From: Weeksellaceae bacterium TAE3-ERU29 | GTDB taxonomy: Bacteria; Bacteroidota; Bacteroidia; Flavobacteriales; Weeksellaceae | Length of the DNA: 36,755 nt | Direction: 5' to 3' | Assembly: GCA_019218445.1 (NCBI GenBank) | Contig: JAHUUM010000023.1 | Location: forward strand, 1-36,755 | Part shown: positions 15,466-25,812 of the stretch, in pieces | Layout of the letters: every line of letters begins with the position of its first letter | How positions within the stretch are numbered: the stretch's first letter is position 1 | Translations under genes and position numbers: made by a program | The notes under the pieces: generated by a model | What the model saw: the letters and a program-made list of their open reading frames with translations, nothing else | Databases searched by the model: none | Told to the model about the DNA's origin: nothing

Positions 15466-16188
15466 TTACCTACTTGCCACTATTTGGTTGTTATACTTTA
15501 AATTCAATTTTTTATAAGGCATTTCTGCCGTTTTTTCTATATATTCTTGATGAAAAACCTTGAAGTTTTGTAGCTTTTGCTCTAAATTTTCTAAGTTTCC
15601 CAAGTCTAGAATATAACGCCCGTCATCAACAAACAAAATAAAGGAATTTTTTTGACTTTTCTTAACTCCTGTAATAAGGTTTTTCAACAAAATATCATTA
15701 TTTATAATATTCGTCAATCGGACAATTCCATTATAGTCATTTTTATCTAAATTACCTAATACGAGCATTACTTTTGCTGCAAAATTTTCGCATAAAGGAA
15801 TCTGTGCAGAATCTTGTGTTATGTAATATTGTTTATTTCCGTCTTTTACACGAGCCACCGGTATTTGTTGCTCTATTTTTGTATGCAAAACACCATCATT
15901 CTCCAAATAAACTTGAGCATTTTTTATAAACGGATTTTTATCTAATTTACTTTCCATTTCTTTTATGGAAACCCTTCGAGCTTGCATTTTTGGATAGTCC
16001 GGATGAGTGCTTTTTAAAACACTGTCGATATCTGCGTGTGTTATAAAATAAACTCCTTGCGAATAATCTATTTTATTATCAACTTTTACAAGCTCTCTCA
16101 CTTTGTACCGATTATTAGCGAATACAAGTAAAAACCCTAATAGGATTACAAATACTAATATTTTCAACAATACCCATTTACGCTTCAT
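15466..16188 (-). CDS. ftsQ: Cell division protein FtsQ/DivIB-like
   Basis: The 240-residue protein has a short basic N-terminus, one membrane helix (about 7-25, LKILVFVILLGFLLVFANNRY) and an extracytoplasmic part with a POTRA-like segment: ITHADIDSVLK, then NPFIKNAQVYLENDGVLHTKIEQQIPVAR. This is the layout of FtsQ, which links the cytoplasmic division proteins to the septal synthase FtsW-FtsI. Sequence similarity across phyla is weak, so position between murC and ftsA is part of the evidence. Its start overlaps the end of murC by 11 bases. The C-terminal domain reads LILDLG-like around ILFVDDGRYILDLGNLENLEQKL, typical of the beta domain. Confidence 0.9.
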   Translation of the reverse strand: MKRKWVLLKILVFVILLGFLLVFANNRYKVRELVKVDNKIDYSQGVYFITHADIDSVLKSTHPDYPKMQARRVSIKEMESKLDKNPFIKNAQVYLENDGVLHTKIEQQIPVARVKDGNKQYYITQDSAQIPLCENFAAKVMLVLGNLDKNDYNGIVRLTNIINNDILLKNLITGVKKSQKNSFILFVDDGRYILDLGNLENLEQKLQNFKVFHQEYIEKTAEMPYKKLNLKYNNQIVASR

Positions 16189-17518
16189 CGTACCAATTTT
16201 TTAAAGGTTCGTACAAAGTATCAATATTTCCTGCTCCCATAAGAAGAAGCACATCAAAATCTTGCTTTTTGATTTCTGTTAAAGCATTTTCTAAAGAGCA
16301 AACCAAAGGTTTTTTATCCATTTGATTAGCTAACCATTCAGAAGTTATTCCTTCAATTGGTTCTTCTCTTGCCGGATAAATATCTAATAAAATTAAATTC
16401 TCTAATTGATTTAATTCTGCCGCAAAATCTTTACCGAAATCTTTTGTTCGACTATATAAGTGTGGTTGAAATACACCTAATATTTTTTTATTTGGATAGA
16501 AATTTTTAGTCGCACTTAGAATTGCCGAAAGTTCAGTCGGGTGATGCGCATAATCATCTACAATTACTTTTCCGTTAGGACAAATATGCTTAGTGAATCT
16601 TCTTTTTACACCTTTAAAAGATTCCATTCCTGTTTTTATATCATTCTCGGAAACTCCCATTTCTAAAGCAATTGCAATCGCAGCCACAGCATTTTCTATA
16701 TTATGCCTGCCGGGAAGATGTATAATTATATCTTTTATTTGATTTTCTGGTGTAATTAAATCAAACATATAATAATCTTCCTCTATTCTGATATTTTCCG
16801 CATGATAATCTGCTTCGGTTTCTACTCCGTAACTTAAACTATTCGGGATGTTTAAGCCTTTTTTTGCAAAAACTTGATTTTTTACAATTCCCGCAAATTC
16901 AAGGAAACTTTTTTCTAATTCTTCTTTGTTGCCATAAATATCTAAATGGTCAGCGTCCATAGACGTAATCGCTGCAAAGTTTGGTGCTAATTGCAAAAAT
17001 GAACGGTCGAACTCGTCGGCTTCTACCACGGTGATTTCTTCTCCTCCTAAAATAATATTAGACTGGTAGTTTTCTGATATTCCACCTAAGAAAGCTGTAC
17101 TTGGTGTGTTTGCAGACTTCATTAAATGTCCTAATAGAGTAGAAGTGGTTGTTTTCCCGTGAGTTCCTGCAATTGCTAAACATGTGGTTGCTTTTGTGAG
17201 TAAACCTAAAACTTGCGAGCGTTTTAAAATATTAAAATTATTATTTTTAAAATAATTTAATTCCGAATGATTTTTAGGAATCGCCGGTGTGTAAATTACA
17301 ATCGTATTTTCGGGTGTTAGTCCTTTAGGAATAAATTGAACATCATCAGAATAATGAATGTTTATTCCCTCTTCGGTTAATTTTTTGGTGAGAGTAGTTT
17401 CAGTTTTATCGTACCCCAATACTTTTTTACCAAATTGATTGAAATATCGAGCTTGAGCACTCATTCCAATGCCCCCGATTCCTATAAAATAATAATATGT
17501 GAAATCTTTTATATTCAA
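16178..17518 (-). CDS. murC: UDP-N-acetylmuramate--L-alanine ligase
   Basis: MurC adds L-alanine to UDP-MurNAc, the first step of stem peptide synthesis. The 446-residue protein has the N-terminal glycine loop FIGIGGIGMSAQARYF (about 12-27), the ATP-binding GTHGKTTTS near residue 117, EADEFDRSFL and DHLDIYG in the central domain, and DDYAHHPTELSA in the C-terminal domain, which is specific for MurC. The length is typical. It lies 0 bases after murG and overlaps ftsQ by 11 bases. No murB gene is fused or adjacent, unlike in several other phyla. Confidence 0.97.
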   Translation of the reverse strand: MNIKDFTYYYFIGIGGIGMSAQARYFNQFGKKVLGYDKTETTLTKKLTEEGINIHYSDDVQFIPKGLTPENTIVIYTPAIPKNHSELNYFKNNNFNILKRSQVLGLLTKATTCLAIAGTHGKTTTSTLLGHLMKSANTPSTAFLGGISENYQSNIILGGEEITVVEADEFDRSFLQLAPNFAAITSMDADHLDIYGNKEELEKSFLEFAGIVKNQVFAKKGLNIPNSLSYGVETEADYHAENIRIEEDYYMFDLITPENQIKDIIIHLPGRHNIENAVAAIAIALEMGVSENDIKTGMESFKGVKRRFTKHICPNGKVIVDDYAHHPTELSAILSATKNFYPNKKILGVFQPHLYSRTKDFGKDFAAELNQLENLILLDIYPAREEPIEGITSEWLANQMDKKPLVCSLENALTEIKKQDFDVLLLMGAGNIDTLYEPLKNWYDEA

Positions 17519-18637
17519 TTAATCAATGTTTAATTGGGTGAATAATATATCTACAATGTCTTTGGTGGCATTTGGTTTTGCCATTTTTAAAATATTCTCG
17601 CTTAATATTTTCTGTCTTTCCTCGTCTTTAATTAAAGCAATGCTCTCGTTTACTAAATCTTCCGGCGCTTCTTTATCAGTTATCATTTTTGCAGCCATGT
17701 GAGCCACTAAGTTTTCTGCGTTTTTTGTTTGGTGGTCTTCCGCCGCAAAAGGAAATGGAACTAAAATTGTTGGTTTTCCAATCAAGCACAATTCAGAGAT
17801 TGCCATAGCTCCCGCTCGGGAAATTATAACATCTGCTGCTGCATAGGCTTTTCGCATATCGTAAATAAAATCGGTGATATGAATGTTCTCTTTTTGCAAT
17901 TCTTGATTATTTTTGATTTGCTCAAAATCAAGTTTTCCTGTTTGCCAAATTAATTGAACATCTTCCGATACTACTTTATTTATTCCATTTTTCCAAGCAT
18001 TGTTTAATGTTCTTGAGCCTAAAGAACCTCCTACCGATAAAATTACGGGTTTGTTTGGATTTAAATTAAATGCTTTTTTAGCTTCTGACTGTTCAGGTAA
18101 ATCGTTAAAAAGATTATTTCTAATCGGATTTCCTGTTAAGTGAATTCTATTTGAAGGGAAATAATTATCCATTCCATCATAGGCAGTACAAAATGCGAAA
18201 GCTTTATTTTTCAATAATTTATTTGTAATGCCCGGGTATGAGTTTTGTTCTTGAACTAAAACAGGAATTCCACTTTGAGCTGCTGCCCACATAATTGGTC
18301 CTGAAGCAAAGCCTCCTGTTCCTATTGTTGCAGTTGGCTTAAACTTTTTAATAATTTTTTTCGCATTATAAACACTGCTGAGTAATTTAAACGGAAAAGA
18401 TAAATTGCCCAACATATTGCTACGCTGTATCCCGGAAATCCATAAGCCTTTTATAGGATAACCGGATTTTGGAACTTTTTCCATTTCCATTTTATCTTTA
18501 GCTCCCACAAAAAGGATATCCGCGTTAGGCAAACGATTTTTAATCTCGTCTGCTATCGCGATTGCCGGATAAATATGTCCTCCGGTTCCTCCTCCGCTCA
18601 ATATGAACTTATGCAATGTCTTGGATTGTGGCTTCAC
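17519..18637 (-). CDS. murG: UDP-GlcNAc--undecaprenyl-PP-MurNAc-pentapeptide GlcNAc transferase
   Basis: MurG transfers GlcNAc to lipid I to give lipid II at the inner face of the membrane. The 372-residue protein shows the three glycine-rich signatures: SGGGTGGHIYPAIAIA (about 14-29), GTGGFASGP near residue 105, and SVGGSLGSRTLN near 200, with the UDP-GlcNAc site RAGAMAISEL...PFPFAAEDHQTKNA near 270-305. The chosen ATG overlaps the end of ftsW by 29 bases. A slightly later start, nearer KFILSGG, would also be plausible but no ATG is available before that motif. murC follows directly. Confidence 0.97.
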   Translation of the reverse strand: MKPQSKTLHKFILSGGGTGGHIYPAIAIADEIKNRLPNADILFVGAKDKMEMEKVPKSGYPIKGLWISGIQRSNMLGNLSFPFKLLSSVYNAKKIIKKFKPTATIGTGGFASGPIMWAAAQSGIPVLVQEQNSYPGITNKLLKNKAFAFCTAYDGMDNYFPSNRIHLTGNPIRNNLFNDLPEQSEAKKAFNLNPNKPVILSVGGSLGSRTLNNAWKNGINKVVSEDVQLIWQTGKLDFEQIKNNQELQKENIHITDFIYDMRKAYAAADVIISRAGAMAISELCLIGKPTILVPFPFAAEDHQTKNAENLVAHMAAKMITDKEAPEDLVNESIALIKDEERQKILSENILKMAKPNATKDIVDILFTQLNID

Positions 18638-19814
18638 TTTGTTTTTTTAATTCTTGTTCTAATTCTTCTTTAGGTTTAATTTGTCTGCTTACGCTCAATA
18701 TCATTCCAAATGATAAACAAGTAATCCATAATGAAGTACCTCCAAAGCTTATCATTGGTAAAGGTTGTCCTGTTGTAGGAAATAATCCTACCGCTACGCC
18801 CATATTTATCATTGCTTGGAAAATTATGGGTATTCCCACAGCAAAGACTAATAATGAGCCAAAATAGGTGTGTATTTTTGTTGCAATAATTCCTATTCTG
18901 AATAATATGAGTAAGTAAAGAAAAATTATTCCTACTCCGCCTACTATACTTCCGTATTCTTCTATAATTACTGCAAATATAAAATCTGATGATGCTTGTG
19001 GCAAGGTGTGTTTTATAGCACTTTTTCCCGGGCCTTTTCCTAAAGTGCCTCCTTCTACAATAGCAGCTTTGGCATTGGTTTCTTGCCATGATTCTAAGCT
19101 GTTTTCAGATGGATTTGTATATCTTTCTATTCTATTTTTCCAGGTATGTACACGAGAATTAGGAATAGCATCGCCATAGTTAAGTGCAGTAAAAACGAAC
19201 AACCCTCCTGCGATTACAATTACTCCGGCTATTGTTATTAGATATTTTAGAGGAAAACCTCCTATAAATAATAAAACCATTACCATAGCAAATAGAATAA
19301 GTGCAGTGGATCCATTGGCTGGGAAAATTAACCCTACAGTTAATAAAATTGGTAAAAATAAAGGAATTAATGTCTGAACAAACTTAAGCTCTTTGTTTCT
19401 AGTAATTGTTAAATACCTTGCAACATAGACCATTAGCGTGACACTTGCTAAAGTAGAGGTTTGTATAGATAGAGGCAATCCGGGTAGTTTTAACCACCGA
19501 GAGGCATTTGCTCCATCTATTGTAGTTCCTTGAAATATTGTCCAAATGAGCAATCCAAATACAATGGGTAAAGCTAAAACAGCGATTCCTCCAAAATATC
19601 TGTAATCAACTAATTGCAAAGCAAATAATATTACAAGCCCAATAACCAAAAAGGCTACTTGCTTTCCAAATTGTCCCCATACGGTTCCGGTTTGTGCGGC
19701 ATATTCTATGTTGGAACTTGCCGAAAATCCCGGAAGTAGAGAAAATAAGGATAGTAATATTATAAATGCAATTAAGTATTTATCTCCTAACAATATTTTT
19801 TTGAGTATTCCCAT
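18609..19814 (-). CDS. ftsW: Septal peptidoglycan glycosyltransferase FtsW
   Basis: FtsW is a SEDS-family polymerase that extends glycan strands from lipid II at the septum with its partner FtsI. The 401-residue protein has about ten hydrophobic segments and the family hallmarks: a conserved GIIFLYLLILFRIG segment, HTLPQASSDFIFAVIIEEYG near residue 270-290 and the C-terminal GVAVGLFPTTGQPLPMISFGGTS near 340-362. The essential Asp of SEDS enzymes is present in the SSDFIF segment. Its position between murD and murG is the standard dcw location, which favours FtsW over the elongation homologue RodA. The C-terminal tail is charged and rich in Glu/Gln. Confidence 0.95.
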   Translation of the reverse strand: MGILKKILLGDKYLIAFIILLSLFSLLPGFSASSNIEYAAQTGTVWGQFGKQVAFLVIGLVILFALQLVDYRYFGGIAVLALPIVFGLLIWTIFQGTTIDGANASRWLKLPGLPLSIQTSTLASVTLMVYVARYLTITRNKELKFVQTLIPLFLPILLTVGLIFPANGSTALILFAMVMVLLFIGGFPLKYLITIAGVIVIAGGLFVFTALNYGDAIPNSRVHTWKNRIERYTNPSENSLESWQETNAKAAIVEGGTLGKGPGKSAIKHTLPQASSDFIFAVIIEEYGSIVGGVGIIFLYLLILFRIGIIATKIHTYFGSLLVFAVGIPIIFQAMINMGVAVGLFPTTGQPLPMISFGGTSLWITCLSFGMILSVSRQIKPKEELEQELKKQSEATIQDIA

Positions 19815-21145
19815 TAAAGTTTTTTAACTTCTGCTTTAAATAAATTTCCTCGTTGTTCGTAACTCTCAAATAAATCAAAACTTGCACACGCAGGAGATAG
19901 AAGTACTGTGTCTCCTTTTTCTCCTAATTGGTATGCTGCTTCTACAGCGTCTTTCATTGTATTTGTATCTACAATGGTATCAATTACACCTTTAAAACTT
20001 TCTATAATTTTGCTGTTGTCTGCTCCTAAACAAACAATGGCTTTCACTTTTTTCTTAACAATCGGGATTAATTCCGAGTAATCGTTTCCTTTATCTTTTC
20101 CTCCTACAATCCATACGGTAGGGGTTTTCATACTTTGCAAAGCATAAAAAACAGAGTTGGTGTTTGTTGCTTTGGAGTCGTTTATAAATTTGATTCCGTG
20201 TATACTTAACACAGGCTCTAATCTGTGTTCTACAGCATCAAAATCAGTTAAACTTTCTTGAATAATTTTCTTTCTTAATTTTAAGATGTTTCCGTTTAAC
20301 GCTCCTGCTAACGAATTGGATACATTGTGTTCTCCTAATAATGCTAAATCTTCTAATTTCATTCTAAATGTTTCCGGATATTTTATGATTAACTCTTTTT
20401 TATTCGCATAAGCCGGTTGGTTTTCATCTCGTAAAGAGAATCCCAACTTTTGTGCTTTAATATTTTGATTTTTTAATAATTCTATTGTTTTGGGATCATC
20501 TACATTGTAAATGAAGAAGTCCTCTTCTGTTTGATTTTTCGCTATCCTAAACTTAGATTCGCCATACTTATTTACGTCATAATCGTACTGGTCTAAATGA
20601 TCAGGCGTAATATTTAATAAAATAGCAATGTGAGGTTTAAATTCATCAATATCATCTAATTGAAAGCTGCTTAATTCTAAAACGTAAACCTCAAAATCAT
20701 CATCATTTAAGACTAATTCGGCAAAGCTTTTCCCGATGTTTCCACCTAAACCTACTTTTTTGTTGTCTTTTCTCAACATGTGAGCGATAAGCGAAGTCGT
20801 TGTAGTTTTTCCGTTACTCCCCGTAATAGCTACGATAGGCTTTTGTGTAAACCAAGAAGCAAATTCTATTTCAGAAATGATTTTAGTTCCTTTTTCTCTC
20901 AGTTTCTTTATTAAAGGTGCTTTCTGAGGGATTCCCGGACTCTTTATAATTAAATCTGAATTTAAAATTCTTTCTTCGCTGTGCTTTCCAAACTCGAAAT
21001 CAATTCCGTTTTGCTCTAATCTTTCTTGATACTTCGGCTTTAATTTCCCTAAATCCGAAAGGAAAACTTCATAACCTTTTTCTTTGCCTAAAAGTGCTGC
21101 TCCTACACCACTTTCTCCTCCTCCTAAAATCGTTAATTTCTTCAT
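19814..21145 (-). CDS. murD: UDP-N-acetylmuramoylalanine--D-glutamate ligase
   Basis: MurD adds D-glutamate to UDP-MurNAc-L-alanine. The 443-residue protein starts with the dinucleotide-fold loop ILGGGESGVGAALL (about 5-18), followed by the P-loop GSNGKTTTTSL near 108, the Mur ligase segments ELSSFQLD and NITPDHLDQYD, then FINDSKATNTNSV near 320 and IVGGKDKGNDY near 345, and the C-terminal LLSPACASFDLFESYEQRG typical of MurD. Its stop overlaps the ftsW start by one base and mraY lies two bases upstream. Nothing about length or residues is unusual. Confidence 0.97.
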   Translation of the reverse strand: MKKLTILGGGESGVGAALLGKEKGYEVFLSDLGKLKPKYQERLEQNGIDFEFGKHSEERILNSDLIIKSPGIPQKAPLIKKLREKGTKIISEIEFASWFTQKPIVAITGSNGKTTTTSLIAHMLRKDNKKVGLGGNIGKSFAELVLNDDDFEVYVLELSSFQLDDIDEFKPHIAILLNITPDHLDQYDYDVNKYGESKFRIAKNQTEEDFFIYNVDDPKTIELLKNQNIKAQKLGFSLRDENQPAYANKKELIIKYPETFRMKLEDLALLGEHNVSNSLAGALNGNILKLRKKIIQESLTDFDAVEHRLEPVLSIHGIKFINDSKATNTNSVFYALQSMKTPTVWIVGGKDKGNDYSELIPIVKKKVKAIVCLGADNSKIIESFKGVIDTIVDTNTMKDAVEAAYQLGEKGDTVLLSPACASFDLFESYEQRGNLFKAEVKKL

Positions 21146-21147
21146 GA

Positions 21148-22377
21148 TTATCTGATTTTAAGAGTTATAATTGACACTACGGCAAGTATGAATGCTATAA
21201 TCAAAAGTCTATTTACAATTTTGCTCTCATGATATCCTTGTTTTTGGAAATGATGATGCAATGGCGACATCAAGAAAATCCTTCTGCCTGTACCTGTTCT
21301 TTTTTTGGTATATTTAAAGAAACTTACTTGTAGCATTACCGACAAGCTTTCTGCTAAGAAAATACCACATAATATAGGAAGTAAAAGTTCTTTTTTTACA
21401 ATGATTGCTATGACTGCTATTAATCCACCAATTGTTAAACTTCCCGTATCTCCCATAAAAACTTGAGCCGGATAGGTATTATACCACAAAAATCCTATAA
21501 GAGCCCCAATAAATGCACCCGAGAAGACCATAACTTCTCCAACTCCCGGTATGTATAAAATATTCAAATAATCGGCGAAAATAAAGTTACCCGAAAGCCA
21601 AGCAAACAAGGCCAAAGCTCCCATTATTACGACCGAAGTCCCTGCTGCTAAACCATCAATTCCATCGGTGAGGTTAGAGCCGTTAGATACTGCTGTAATA
21701 ATGAAAATCACTATCGGAATAAATATTAACCAGCCATATTTTATAGCATCATCTCTGTCCATCCAAAATAATAGTGAGTTATAGTCTAACTCATTATTCT
21801 TCATAAATGGAATATTAGTTATATTTGATTTTTCAGGTGCTTTAAATATTTCATCAGCAGAAGCTAATCTCGTATTGGTTATTTGAGCTTCATCTTGTTG
21901 GCGAACAGTTACATCAGGACTAAAGTAAAGTACAGAGCCCACAAATACTCCCAGACCAACTTGCCCTAAAATTTTAAACTTTCCGGCTAAGCCTGCTTTA
22001 TTCTTTCTAAATACTTTAATGTAATCATCAAGAAAGCCTATTACTCCCATCCAAAGAGTAGAAATAATTAAAATAATTATATAAATATTATCTAATTTCG
22101 TAAATAATAATACAGGAATTATTGTTGCCAATATAATGATAATCCCTCCCATCGTAGGCGTACCTTCTTTTTCCTTTTGCCCTATCAGCCCTAAGTCTCT
22201 TACCGTTTCTCCTAATTGTTTTACTCTTAAATAATGGATAATCCTTTTACCCCAAAACAATGCTATTAATAAAGACATAAGGACAGCCATACCCATGCGG
22301 AATGTCATAGAACGAATCATGCTAATTCCCGGCACATCGAAGAATTGATTTAAATATTCAAAAAAGTAATATAGCAT
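21148..22377 (-). CDS. mraY: Phospho-N-acetylmuramoyl-pentapeptide transferase
   Basis: MraY moves phospho-MurNAc-pentapeptide to undecaprenyl phosphate, making lipid I. The 409-residue integral membrane protein shows the family segments [13 protein letters not shown] (about 71-83), the aspartate-rich [20 protein letters not shown] (about 115-135), [12 protein letters not shown] near 240, the [12 protein letters not shown] catalytic Asp motif near 310 and the [11 protein letters not shown] motif near 375. It is about 50 residues longer than E. coli MraY because of an insertion at about 155-215 (containing [14 protein letters not shown]) between membrane helices. I believe this insertion occurs in other Bacteroidota, but that is from memory. 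murE lies 4 bases upstream. Confidence 0.97.
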   Translation of the reverse strand: MLYYFFEYLNQFFDVPGISMIRSMTFRMGMAVLMSLLIALFWGKRIIHYLRVKQLGETVRDLGLIGQKEKEGTPTMGGIIIILATIIPVLLFTKLDNIYIIILIISTLWMGVIGFLDDYIKVFRKNKAGLAGKFKILGQVGLGVFVGSVLYFSPDVTVRQQDEAQITNTRLASADEIFKAPEKSNITNIPFMKNNELDYNSLLFWMDRDDAIKYGWLIFIPIVIFIITAVSNGSNLTDGIDGLAAGTSVVIMGALALFAWLSGNFIFADYLNILYIPGVGEVMVFSGAFIGALIGFLWYNTYPAQVFMGDTGSLTIGGLIAVIAIIVKKELLLPILCGIFLAESLSVMLQVSFFKYTKKRTGTGRRIFLMSPLHHHFQKQGYHESKIVNRLLIIAFILAVVSIITLKIR

Positions 22378-22381
22378 AGTT

Positions 22382-23842
22382 TTATTTATTTAAATTTTTA
22401 GCTAATTCCACAGCAGTCTCCATATCATCAAAATGATGTTTTACTCCTTTTATTTCTTGATAGTTTTCGTGTCCTTTTCCTGCAATTAGGATTATATCTC
22501 CTGTATTTGCCATTTTAAAAGCTGTTTTTATAGCCTCTTTTCTATCTGTTATTTTTATGTATTTATTTATGTTTTGTGGTTGAACTCCGGCTTCCATTTC
22601 TTTAAGAATTTCTTCGGGGTCTTCGTTTCTTGGGTTGTCAGAAGTTAATATGGCTAAATCTGATAAATCAGAAACGGCATCTCCCATTTCCGGTCTTTTT
22701 GTTTTATCTCTATTTCCACCACAGCCTGCAATCGAAATTAATTTTTCGTTTCGAGTTCTTATTTTTTGAATGGTTTCTATTACATTGATTAATGCATCGG
22801 GCGTATGAGCGTAATCTACAATTATGGTTATTCCGCCTTCGGTATTAAATGTCTGAAATCTTCCGTTTACATTTTTTAGTTTGCTCAAGCCTACTAAAAC
22901 TTCTTCTTCATTCCAGCCTAATTCTAACCCAATTCCATAAACCAATAATAAGTTGTAAGCATTGAATTTCCCCACTAAAGAAGTCCAAAAATCATTATCA
23001 TTAAACCTTAAAAGCATTCCCTGAAACTGATTTTCAAGTATTTTCCCTTGATAATCTGCCATCGATTTTAAAGCATAATTCAGTTTTTTTGCTTTTGTAT
23101 TTTGCAACATTACCACTCCATTTTTGTCATCTGTATTGGTAATGGCAAAAGCATCATTGGTTAAATCATCAAAAAACTTCTTTTTAACGCTTAAGTAATT
23201 ATGGAAAGTTTTATGATAATCTAAATGATCATGTGTGATATTTGTAAAAGCGGCTCCACTAAAATGCAATCCTTCAATTCTATGCTGGTCTATTCCGTGA
23301 GAGCTTACTTCCATAAAGGCATATTCGCAACCTTGCTCCACCGCAGAAGCTAAAATCTCATTGATTTTAACAACATCAGGCGTTGTTCTTTCAGAAGGAA
23401 TTGTTTCTTTATGAATCTTAATATCTATTGTAGAAATCAAGGCACAAGGATAACCTAAGCTTTCACCTAATTCATAGAGTAAAGTGGTAGTGGTAGTTTT
23501 TCCGTTTGTTCCAGTAATTCCTATTAATTTTAATTTTTCAGATGGATTTCCATAAAAATTAGAGGCGATTTTTCCTAAAGCAATTGCTGAGTTTTTTACT
23601 TGTATATAAGTAATATTCTGGTTTATTGTTTTGGGTAAAGCTTCGCAAACAATTATGTTTGCTCCGCTTCCAATGGCCTTTTCTATGTAATCATGCCCGT
23701 TAGAAACACTACCCACGACTGCCACAAACATATCATTCTGACTCACTTTCCTGGAATCAAAATGTATATTATTAAACTCCGCAGATAAATTCCCTACGGA
23801 TTGAATAATTGGTAATTGTGATATGGCACGCTCTAATTTCAT
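22382..23842 (-). CDS. murE: UDP-MurNAc-tripeptide synthetase (meso-diaminopimelate-adding)
   Basis: MurE adds the third residue of the stem peptide. The 486-residue protein has the N-terminal HFDSRKV segment, the P-loop GTNGKTTTT near 112, DHLDYHKTF near residue 210, DYAHTPDAL near 345, and DNPR at 402-405, the motif that selects meso-diaminopimelate and not L-lysine. GKGHENYQ near the C-terminus is the usual DAP-type ending. The peptidoglycan is therefore predicted to be the meso-DAP type expected for a Gram-negative bacterium. The ATG overlaps the ftsI stop codon (ATGA-type, 4 bases), indicating coupled translation. murF is not in the cluster. Confidence 0.96.
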   Translation of the reverse strand: MKLERAISQLPIIQSVGNLSAEFNNIHFDSRKVSQNDMFVAVVGSVSNGHDYIEKAIGSGANIIVCEALPKTINQNITYIQVKNSAIALGKIASNFYGNPSEKLKLIGITGTNGKTTTTTLLYELGESLGYPCALISTIDIKIHKETIPSERTTPDVVKINEILASAVEQGCEYAFMEVSSHGIDQHRIEGLHFSGAAFTNITHDHLDYHKTFHNYLSVKKKFFDDLTNDAFAITNTDDKNGVVMLQNTKAKKLNYALKSMADYQGKILENQFQGMLLRFNDNDFWTSLVGKFNAYNLLLVYGIGLELGWNEEEVLVGLSKLKNVNGRFQTFNTEGGITIIVDYAHTPDALINVIETIQKIRTRNEKLISIAGCGGNRDKTKRPEMGDAVSDLSDLAILTSDNPRNEDPEEILKEMEAGVQPQNINKYIKITDRKEAIKTAFKMANTGDIILIAGKGHENYQEIKGVKHHFDDMETAVELAKNLNK

Positions 23843-25812
23843 GAATTACTTAATTCTAATTTTATTTTATTTCCTTTTTTTATTTTTGTCCCTGCCGGAA
23901 TAGATTGACTCACAACCTTTCCCACTCCTGCATAACTTACATTTAGCCCTGCGTTTTCTAACATTGGGATAACTTCATAAGCAGCAGCTCCTTTTAAATT
24001 AGGAATAATATTATTTTTAATTTCTAAATCTCGATGACCAAAAGTTTGCTTCGTTGATTTTTGATGTTCCGGTACAAAGTTTTTAGGCGTATTTATATAA
24101 ACATAATCCATTATCGCTTTAAATACAGGTCCGGCTACCGATCCTCCGTAAAAACCTTTTTTTCTGGAAGGTTTATGAACTACAACTATACAAGAATATT
24201 TAGGGGCTTCTGCCGGAAAATATCCACAAAACGACGCTCGGTACTGGATCGGCCCTTTCACCCAATATTCGGCACGAGCAGTTCCTGTTTTACCTGCAGC
24301 AGGGTATTCCGGATTATAAAGGAATTTACCTGTTCCACTTTTCACAACACCTGCTAACATTTTTTGTATTTTGACAATGGTTGTGTCTTGTGCCATTTTT
24401 TCTACACGCACTTGTGGCTCAAACTTTTTTAACACCTCTCCTTTATTTCTAATTTCTTTTACAAATAAAGGTTTTAACATTTTTCCGTTGTTTGCAATTC
24501 CATTATAAAAAGTCAGAATTTGCAACGGAGTAATTTTACTTTCATATCCAAATGATACTGAAGATAAAGACTGTTTACTCCAAGATTTATCATCAGGATC
24601 AGGGAAATAAGGATCTGCCTCTCCGGGAATATCAACTCCTAAAGGCTGTCCCATTTTCCATTCTTTAGTAATTATATTTAAAAACTCTTTTGGTTTATCT
24701 TGATAATTAGCTGTAATCAGTTTTGCTGTTCCAATATTAGACGATTTTGCCAAAACGTCTCCCACATTAATAGTACCGTAACCATGAGAATCAGATATAG
24801 TTCTACCGAAAAGCCTTGCTCTTCCATTTCCTGTTTCCACATAGGTTGCAGTGTCTATCACCCCTTCTTTTAATGCAGCTAAAAGAGAAAAAGTTTTAAT
24901 AGTAGAACCCGGTTCATTTGCCTCACCTACTGCAAAGTTCTGAATATCCGCATAATTTCCATCTTGCAAACGGGTTAAATTTGCTATAGCTCTTACCTCT
25001 CCTGTTTTTACATCCATTACGACTACGCAACCGTGATCTGCCTCATAATCAACTAACTGATTATACAAAGCATTATATGCTACATTTTGCAATCCTATAT
25101 CTATTGTAGTAACAACATCATAGCCTTCTTCAGCATTTACTTCTGTATTTACACTAATAGGTTTCCAGTTTCCACCGCCCATTCTCTGTTCTAACCTTTT
25201 CCCGTCTTTCCCGGCTAAAAGCTCATTATAGGCACCTTCTAAACCTACCTTCAAAGTGTCATTTTTTACATAACCTAAGGTTCTTGCACCAATATCTTTA
25301 ACAGAACGCTCTCTAACTAATCTACCTTCTATTATTAATCCACCTTTTATCTGCCCTGAACTAAAAATAGGAAAAGTCCTAATTCTATTGAGTTCATGGT
25401 AATTTAGTCCGCGAGCAATACGCACATATTGTTTATTATCTGCTTTGGCTTTTAGAATTAATTTTGCGTAATAATTAGCCGGTTTGCCAAACATATTGTT
25501 TAGAGAATCAGCCAATTGATTTAATTTTGAATCAATTAAATCTTGTCGCATTGCTTTTCCATCGATTGCGATATCATAAAACATTACAGACGTAGCTAAT
25601 AAACTTCCGTCAGCAGCATATAAATTCCCTCTTTGTGCAGGAATTACAGCTTCCCGAAAATTTGTTCTTTCAGCAAATTCCTCAAATCTCAACCTTTCTT
25701 TAGGGTTTAACTGCAATGCAAATAACTTATAGGAAATACCGATAGCAATAAGCACTAACCCGAAGGATATGATATAACCTCTGATTAATATGTTTTTCTT
25801 TTGAACTATCAT
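23839..25812 (-). CDS. ftsI: Septal peptidoglycan transpeptidase FtsI (PBP3) with C-terminal PASTA domain
   Basis: This class B penicillin-binding protein cross-links septal peptidoglycan together with FtsW. The 657-residue protein has a short cytoplasmic N-terminus, one membrane helix (about 10-29), a pedestal domain (about 40-235), and a transpeptidase domain with the active-site serine S303 in STIK, SSN at 357-359 and KTGTA at 508-512. A PASTA-like domain occupies about 595-657 (IPNLKGAAAYEVIPMLENAG), as is usual in Bacteroidota FtsI and absent from E. coli. It starts directly after the ftsL-like gene with no gap. The catalytic motifs are all intact, so the enzyme should be active and a beta-lactam target. 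Confidence 0.96.
   Translation of the reverse strand: MIVQKKNILIRGYIISFGLVLIAIGISYKLFALQLNPKERLRFEEFAERTNFREAVIPAQRGNLYAADGSLLATSVMFYDIAIDGKAMRQDLIDSKLNQLADSLNNMFGKPANYYAKLILKAKADNKQYVRIARGLNYHELNRIRTFPIFSSGQIKGGLIIEGRLVRERSVKDIGARTLGYVKNDTLKVGLEGAYNELLAGKDGKRLEQRMGGGNWKPISVNTEVNAEEGYDVVTTIDIGLQNVAYNALYNQLVDYEADHGCVVVMDVKTGEVRAIANLTRLQDGNYADIQNFAVGEANEPGSTIKTFSLLAALKEGVIDTATYVETGNGRARLFGRTISDSHGYGTINVGDVLAKSSNIGTAKLITANYQDKPKEFLNIITKEWKMGQPLGVDIPGEADPYFPDPDDKSWSKQSLSSVSFGYESKITPLQILTFYNGIANNGKMLKPLFVKEIRNKGEVLKKFEPQVRVEKMAQDTTIVKIQKMLAGVVKSGTGKFLYNPEYPAAGKTGTARAEYWVKGPIQYRASFCGYFPAEAPKYSCIVVVHKPSRKKGFYGGSVAGPVFKAIMDYVYINTPKNFVPEHQKSTKQTFGHRDLEIKNNIIPNLKGAAAYEVIPMLENAGLNVSYAGVGKVVSQSIPAGTKIKKGNKIKLELSNS

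Noticed and set aside
18676-19089. Open frame on the minus strand inside ftsW
   Set aside because: It lies in another frame of ftsW, is rich in Arg, Cys and Asn, and has no family pattern.
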